IMG/VR virus record: IMGVR_UViG_3300042924_001500
Coordinates: 1-33,455 of that record
DNA length: 33,455 bases
Reading direction: 5' to 3' (one strand)
DNA from: a virus
Shown here: positions 29,935 to 33,455 of the stretch, piece by piece
Layout of the letters: each line of letters opens with the position of its first letter
Numbering within the stretch: the stretch's first letter is position 1
Notes under the pieces: generated by a model
The model's database searches: none
What the model was told of the DNA's origin: nothing
The model's input: only the letters and a program-made list of their open reading frames with translations
Made by a program: the position numbers and the translations under genes

Positions 29935-30500
29935 AATTACTTGCCCTTGCAGTTTGTTCTGTGGCCCTGACAGGCTGCGCCACTGCCGAATATGCAGCGT
30001 ATGCTGACATCCACAAGGCCCAAGCAGCCTCTCAAACGGCCCGGTATCAGGCGCTGGCTGACATTGCCAAGCAAGGTGATACCGCCGCCAAAGTTGCTGC
30101 TGTAATGTCTTTGCAAATGGGTGGGCAACAGCAGCAAGCCAGCCCGATTGCTGCGCCCAAGTCTTTCGGCGATCACCTGCTTCAGTGGACTTCTGTGTTG
30201 CTGCCCACTGCTACCCAAATTTACAGCGTAGGCAAACAAGCCCAGGTTGGTATTGCACAAAGCAACAACGCAACAGCTTTGGGTGTCAGTACCAACGCAG
30301 CGTTTGTCGGCATTGCTGGCAAGATTCAAGCGCCAGCAGCCAACGTGACCACTACAAACACAACGACTACAACGACCAGCACAGATAGCACGCACGCTCC
30401 GACTGTTGTCACTCAGCCAGCACCGATCATTGTCACCCAGCCAGCGCCCGTGATTGTGCCAACCACAGTCAACAACATCACACCCGCAACAGTGCCATGA
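29931..30500 (+). CDS. Phage lipoprotein, candidate lysis or outer-membrane component (189 aa)
   Basis: The start is at ATG 29931, overlapping the previous stop. A 16-residue lipoprotein signal (MKLLALAVCSVALTGC) has the lipobox LTGC with Cys16 as the modified residue. The mature part is Ala/Gln-rich, then carries long Thr and Pro/Val segments (TNTTTTTTSTDSTHAPTVVT; QPAPIIVTQPAPVIVP). Lipoproteins beside phage holins can act as outer-membrane spanins or superinfection-exclusion factors. This one is longer than typical o-spanins, and no coiled-coil partner gene is obvious, so the role is uncertain. Six downstream genes encode membrane or lysis proteins. Confidence 0.65.
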   Translation: MKLLALAVCSVALTGCATAEYAAYADIHKAQAASQTARYQALADIAKQGDTAAKVAAVMSLQMGGQQQQASPIAAPKSFGDHLLQWTSVLLPTATQIYSVGKQAQVGIAQSNNATALGVSTNAAFVGIAGKIQAPAANVTTTNTTTTTTSTDSTHAPTVVTQPAPIIVTQPAPVIVPTTVNNITPATVP

Positions 30501-30676
30501 CCACTATTGACAAAACAGATGCGCGTCTATCGACGCATGAAGAAATCTGCGCCCTCCGCTATGAGCAGATCAATGCACGGCTAAAGCGGATTGAAACAAT
30601 CATGCTGCAAACTGCGGGTGTAATGATCCTGTCAATGGCTGGCACTATATTCAGTGCCATGTGGCTGCTCAAATGA
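30497..30676 (+). CDS. Small membrane protein with helical base (59 aa, XhlA-like)
   Basis: The 59-residue product begins MTTIDKTDARLSTHEEICAL, continues with a charged helix RYEQINARLKRIETI, and ends in a single hydrophobic span (GVMILSMAGTIFSAMWLLK). A coiled-coil head followed by one membrane helix is the layout of XhlA/hemolysin-type accessory proteins of phage lysis cassettes. Both ends are ATGA-coupled. Whether it helps the holin or acts independently is not visible. Confidence 0.65.
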   Translation: MTTIDKTDARLSTHEEICALRYEQINARLKRIETIMLQTAGVMILSMAGTIFSAMWLLK

Positions 30677-30771
30677 AAGATTGGGCCATTGCATTTATTG
30701 CAGCGGCCAGTCTTGTTGGGTTTGTTGTCTGGTCCACAAGCATAATCGTGCCATTCGTATGGAGTCTGTGA
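30673..30771 (+). CDS. 32-residue membrane microprotein
   Basis: ATG at 30673 overlaps the previous stop (ATGA). The product is MKDWAIAFIAAASLVGFVVW plus 12 residues ending PFVWSL. Residues 5-29 are hydrophobic with two aromatic ends, one transmembrane helix. The next gene starts 1 nt after the stop. It is typical of small holin-associated proteins. Function is unknown. Confidence 0.6.
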   Translation: MKDWAIAFIAAASLVGFVVWSTSIIVPFVWSL

Positions 30772-30772
30772 A

Positions 30773-31222
30773 ATGTTACTTGAGCTTGCGGCGGCAAACG
30801 CAGCCTTTAACGTCATTAAGCAGGCTCTCGCCAACGGCAAAGATTTGTCTGATATGGGGTCAAAGGTCTTTGACTACTTTGACAACAAAGCCGCAATTCA
30901 GCAGAAGGTCAACGAAAAAGGCAATAGGTCAGACATTGAGGAATTCTTTGCTTTGGAGAAACTCAACGCCCAAGAGGTTGAGTTGCGTGAACGGATGGTC
31001 TACGCTGGCAGGCCAGGTATGTGGCAAGACTGGCAGAAGTTCCAAGCTGCTGCGGCCCGCAGGCGCAGGGAATACAAAGAGGCTGAAATCAAGGCCATCA
31101 GGCTGCGCAAAAACAAGATGGACCGCTTGATTGAGTATTTTGCGATTGGCATTTCCACAGTCATTCTTGCTGCACTCTTAATCTACGGCATCGTCATTTA
31201 CATGATGTACATCCGAAAATGA
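30773..31222 (+). CDS. Phage membrane-anchored protein of the lysis region (149 aa)
   Basis: The 149-residue product begins MLLELAAANAAFNVIKQALA, has a central charged part with EEFFALEKLNAQEVELRERM and the RPGMWQDWQKFQ segment, and ends with a single membrane helix (IGISTVILAALLIYGIVIYM). This layout, including the 'GRPGMW.DWQKFQ' motif, recurs in lysis-region proteins of cyanophages and pelagiphages, as I recall. It could be an i-spanin or a holin regulator, but the sequence does not decide. The stop overlaps the next start (ATGA). Confidence 0.65.
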   Translation: MLLELAAANAAFNVIKQALANGKDLSDMGSKVFDYFDNKAAIQQKVNEKGNRSDIEEFFALEKLNAQEVELRERMVYAGRPGMWQDWQKFQAAAARRRREYKEAEIKAIRLRKNKMDRLIEYFAIGISTVILAALLIYGIVIYMMYIRK

Positions 31223-31827
31223 GCGACAAGACAGAATCCATCATTGACAAGGTGCTGGCCTATGTGGACAGCCCCTTCAAGCTGTTTGCAGCCATCCTGA
31301 TGGGTGTCATTGCCTTTTCTGGTTACTTCCTTTGGCAGAACCAAGAGTTTATGAGGGACGCTTACAAAGAGTCCAAGAAGCTGCCTGAGATCAACACATC
31401 CCGCGCTGATGACGCCAGTTCGATGTTGCTCAAGAAGACGGGGGCTACGGTGGTGGCGGTGTTCAAGGTCAACCCCCTGTTCAACAGCCGGGTGCTGTAC
31501 CGGGCTTACACCAAGGACGGGCGCGACAAGACGATTGAGGACATTGATGTGGGGCTGTTCAGCCAAAATACGTCCAACAACTCGGACGTTGTGAAGCTGA
31601 TGACCAACGAAATCCCTTGTGGTGAATACCGCTACGCTCAGTCTGAGGTTGGGCTTTGGTATCTGGAAAAGGGCGTGGCGTACACCTGCCGGGTCAGCGT
31701 GCCGCCAGACAGCCACCGTTTTGTGGGCCAAATCACAGTGGGATGGGCGCAGCAGCCGGAAAACCTTGACCAAGTTCGTTTCATGCTGGAGATCGCCAGC
31801 GCTATGCTAACCAAAAGGGGTAATTGA
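31219..31827 (+). CDS. Phage protein with N-terminal membrane anchor (202 aa)
   Basis: A 202-residue protein with a membrane helix at about 20-42 (LFAAILMGVIAFSGYFLW). It is followed by a ~155-residue domain that would lie in the periplasm. The domain starts with a charged linker, then beta segments (TGATVVAVFKVNPLFNSRVL; EVGLWYLEKGVAYTCRVSVP) with two cysteines, IPCGEYR and YTCRV, that could form a disulphide. Proteins of this type recur in the lysis regions of aquatic phages; function is unknown. It is coupled to the previous gene by ATGA and followed by the holin 1 nt after its stop. Confidence 0.6.
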   Translation: MSDKTESIIDKVLAYVDSPFKLFAAILMGVIAFSGYFLWQNQEFMRDAYKESKKLPEINTSRADDASSMLLKKTGATVVAVFKVNPLFNSRVLYRAYTKDGRDKTIEDIDVGLFSQNTSNNSDVVKLMTNEIPCGEYRYAQSEVGLWYLEKGVAYTCRVSVPPDSHRFVGQITVGWAQQPENLDQVRFMLEIASAMLTKRGN

Positions 31828-31828
31828 T

Positions 31829-32320
31829 ATGGATTGGCTTAAACAAATCGCACCCACCATTGCCACGGCAATGGGTGGCCCACTGGCGGGAATGGCTGTG
31901 TCGGCCATCTCAAAAGCCATTGGTGTTGACCCTGACAAAGTTGGTGACATGATCTCCAACAACAAGCTGTCGGCAGAGCAGATCGCCCAGGTCAAGATCG
32001 CCGAGATTGAGCTTCAGAAGCAAGCGCAAGAGCTGGGCCTGAACTTTGAGAAGCTGGAAGTTGAGGACCGAAAGTCAGCGCGGGAGATGCAGGCCACCAC
32101 CCGCAGCCTGATGCCGCCCTTGCTTGCTGGCGCGGTGACCATTGGGTTCTTCGGCATCATGGTGATGATGTTTTTCAATCAAATCGACAGCGGCAACCCC
32201 GCTATCTTGATGATGCTGGGCAGTTTGGGTACGGCGTGGACGGGCATCATCGCGTATTATTTCGGCTCATCTGCCGGGTCGCAGGCCAAGACCGACATTC
32301 TTTCTAGGACAGCAAAATGA
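31829..32320 (+). CDS. Holin (3-TM, GTA-holin-like)
   Basis: A 163-residue protein with an N-terminal hydrophobic amphipathic helix (IATAMGGPLAGMAVSAISKA), a charged coiled segment with LSAEQIAQVKIAEIELQKQA, and two hydrophobic spans near 97-116 and 124-146. This matches the 3-TM holin family also found in gene transfer agents. It would permeabilise the inner membrane to release the endolysin encoded next. RBS AGGGG is about 9 nt upstream. The stop overlaps the endolysin ATG. Confidence 0.8.
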   Translation: MDWLKQIAPTIATAMGGPLAGMAVSAISKAIGVDPDKVGDMISNNKLSAEQIAQVKIAEIELQKQAQELGLNFEKLEVEDRKSAREMQATTRSLMPPLLAGAVTIGFFGIMVMMFFNQIDSGNPAILMMLGSLGTAWTGIIAYYFGSSAGSQAKTDILSRTAK

Positions 32321-32907
32321 CCGAAGACCAACTCAAGGAAATGCACATCGACCCGTCTTGGCTGGAGCCTTTGACCGCTGCGTTTCAGCGTTTTGACATC
32401 AGCACCCCCGAGCGCCAGGCTGCGTTCATTGGTCAGTGCGCCCATGAGTCAGGCGGGTTCAAGACCCTGCAAGAAAACCTGAATTACAGCGCCAAAGGGT
32501 TGCACGCCACTTGGCCAAGCCGCTTCGCGTCTGAAGCGGACGCACAACCTTTCCACCGCAACCCCGAGAAGATCGCCAACAAGGTCTATTCTGGCCGGAT
32601 GGGCAACACTGAGATGGGCGATGGCTGGAAGTATCGTGGCCGGGGGCTGATCCAGTTGACAGGCAAGGACAACTACCGCCTTGCCTCTGACGCCTTGGGC
32701 GTGGACTTTGTGGCCAATCCTGACTTGGTGCTGACCAAGGAAAATGCTGCCCTGACGGCAGCCTGGTACTGGAACAAGCGCGGCCTGAACAAAGAGGCCG
32801 ATGCCAAGGACTTCACCGGGATGACGAAGAAGATTAACGGCGGCGTTATCGGCTTGGAAGATCGCATCGCGCACATCAACACAGCCCTTAACGTCTTGAC
32901 GGCATAA
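32317..32907 (+). CDS. Endolysin, glycoside hydrolase family 19
   Basis: A 196-residue protein of the chitinase-like GH19 lysozyme type. It has the conserved start region PERQAAFIGQCAHESGGF with catalytic Glu44, then ENLNYSAKGL with Glu53, a GNTEMGDGWKYRGRG segment and LIQLTGKDNY. These are characteristic of phage GH19 endolysins that cut peptidoglycan glycan strands. No signal sequence is present, so export depends on the holin encoded just upstream (ATGA overlap). The closing helix is ENAALTAAWYWNKRGL and GVIGLEDR. Confidence 0.95.
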   Translation: MTEDQLKEMHIDPSWLEPLTAAFQRFDISTPERQAAFIGQCAHESGGFKTLQENLNYSAKGLHATWPSRFASEADAQPFHRNPEKIANKVYSGRMGNTEMGDGWKYRGRGLIQLTGKDNYRLASDALGVDFVANPDLVLTKENAALTAAWYWNKRGLNKEADAKDFTGMTKKINGGVIGLEDRIAHINTALNVLTA

Positions 32908-32912
32908 AACAC

Positions 32913-33152
32913 ATGACACCAGAACTGCAAAAGTACTATGAAGCCAGGTTTGACCTGTTTTCCCAAGAGGGTTGGCTTGACTTGATGGAAGACGTAGACG
33001 TAATGTTGGAGGCGATGAATAATGTCTCTACCATTGCGGATGAAAAAAGTCTACAATTTCGCAAAGGCGAGATTTCCATCCTGACTTGGCTGAAAACCCT
33101 GAAAGGGGTCAGCGAACGAGCATATGAGGATTTGAATGAGAAGAATGTTTGA
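32913..33152 (+). CDS. Small phage protein of aquatic-podophage type (79 aa)
   Basis: The 79-residue acidic product begins MTPELQKYYEARFDLFSQEG and continues WLDLMEDVDVMLEAMNNVST with a C-terminal RKGEISILTWLKTLKGVSER. This order (MTPELxxYYxxRFxxxSxxGWxDLxxxV...RKGxxxIxxWLxxL) is familiar from proteins encoded just before an FmdB-like protein in marine and freshwater phages. Function unknown. It ends inside the next gene's start region (17-nt overlap). Confidence 0.65.
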   Translation: MTPELQKYYEARFDLFSQEGWLDLMEDVDVMLEAMNNVSTIADEKSLQFRKGEISILTWLKTLKGVSERAYEDLNEKNV

Positions 33153-33363
33153 ATTTGCCTGCGATTGCGGGCAGCGCACTGAGGCACTGGTTGATTATGA
33201 GACAGCCAGCGTGCAGTGTGGGTGCGGGGGGCTTGCCCACCGCATCATAAGCGCACCGAAGTTCAACCTTGAAGGTTGGTCTGGGCACTTCCCATCCGCT
33301 TACGGACGGTTTGAGCACAGGCACACTGAAAAGTTGAGCGCCGAGCGCAAAGCCAACTCATAA
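33136..33363 (+). CDS. FmdB-like zinc-ribbon protein
   Basis: A 75-residue protein with an N-terminal zinc ribbon MRRMFEFACDCG and VQCGCGG (two C-x-C-G pairs), then an HRIISAPKF strand and a Gly/Trp segment. FmdB-type zinc ribbons of phages typically show 'Y/F-E-F-x-C-x-C-G...C-x-C-G', as here. ATG 33136 has GAGG 6 nt upstream; ATG 33145 is the alternative start and leaves the zinc ribbon intact. The role in phage is unknown; position suggests a link to head genes downstream. Confidence 0.75.
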   Translation: MRRMFEFACDCGQRTEALVDYETASVQCGCGGLAHRIISAPKFNLEGWSGHFPSAYGRFEHRHTEKLSAERKANS

Positions 33364-33415
33364 GCGCCCAGCGCCGAGTTGATTATCCTACAACCATTTT
33401 GGCAGGAACATAAAT

Positions 33416-33455
33416 ATGTTGATTGACAATGAATCTGAGCCGCTAGGCGAACTCG
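33416..33455 (+). CDS. 5' end of a gene cut by the window edge (partial)
   Basis: ATG 33416, with AGGA upstream, begins the frame MLIDNESEPLGEL and runs off the window. The fragment is too short for assignment. In podophages of this layout a scaffold or capsid gene commonly follows the FmdB-like gene, and the head genes are missing from the window, so it may be such a gene. That is inference only. Confidence 0.45.
   Translation, partial: MLIDNESEPLGEL

Noticed and set aside
1-33455. tRNA genes, integrase, transposase, or lysogeny repressor
   Set aside because: None could be supported anywhere in the window by reading it; a tRNA search program was not available.

Overview
The window is a slice of a tailed-phage genome with a podovirus-like head and short tail. 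It is cut at both ends. The gene set suggests a phage of a Gram-negative, probably betaproteobacterial (Burkholderiales-type) freshwater host. It has a short-tail adaptor, nozzle and ejection-protein set, a GH19 endolysin behind a 3-TM holin, and a string of small minus-strand proteins of kinds familiar from Burkholderiales phages and prophages. Host and lineage are inferred; no rRNA, tRNA, integrase or other host gene was seen.

Layout. (1) 1-10776, plus strand: the end of an unidentified gene, three small basic proteins, a head-tail adaptor, a large nozzle/hub protein, an appendage protein, a glycine-rich adhesin, a fibre-associated protein, a 36-residue protein, and three very large Ala/Gly/Gln-rich proteins taken as ejection (internal virion) proteins. 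(2) 14337-10780, minus strand: 13 overlapping genes with no intergenic base, starting with a VRR-NUC nuclease and an SF2/SNF2-type helicase and running into eleven small proteins, two of them zinc ribbons. (3) 14423-20621, plus strand: replication genes, namely a small protein, a Cas4/RecB-like DUF2800 nuclease, a possible ssDNA-binding protein, a family A DNA polymerase and a primase-helicase. (4) 22598-20644, minus strand: an accessory block of a GP88-like cysteine-rich protein, several small unknowns and tiny membrane proteins. (5) 22599-23525: a mostly non-coding control region with repeated TGGGTCA/TGACCCA sites, an AT-rich core, tandem repeats and one small possible DNA-binding protein. 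(6) 23526-33455, plus strand: small and large terminase, portal, a collagen-like fibre with an S74 chaperone end, a lysis cassette (lipoprotein, several membrane proteins, holin, endolysin), an FmdB-like zinc ribbon and the first codons of another gene.

No scaffold, protease or major capsid gene is present. The right edge opens a gene just after the FmdB-like protein and the left edge closes one just before the head-tail adaptor. If the genome is circular or circularly permuted, the missing head genes most likely lie in the gap between these edges.

The parts fit together as follows. The divergent promoters near 14.34-14.39 kb would start the replication operon rightward and the helicase/nuclease operon leftward. 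A bidirectional terminator at 20.63 kb separates the replication operon from the accessory block. The repeat-rich region at 22.7-23.5 kb sits between the accessory block and the packaging/structural operon. One repeat copy lies across the predicted -10 of the terminase promoter, which makes this region the best candidate for a replication origin, a late-gene switch, or both. It is the most interesting undescribed element here.
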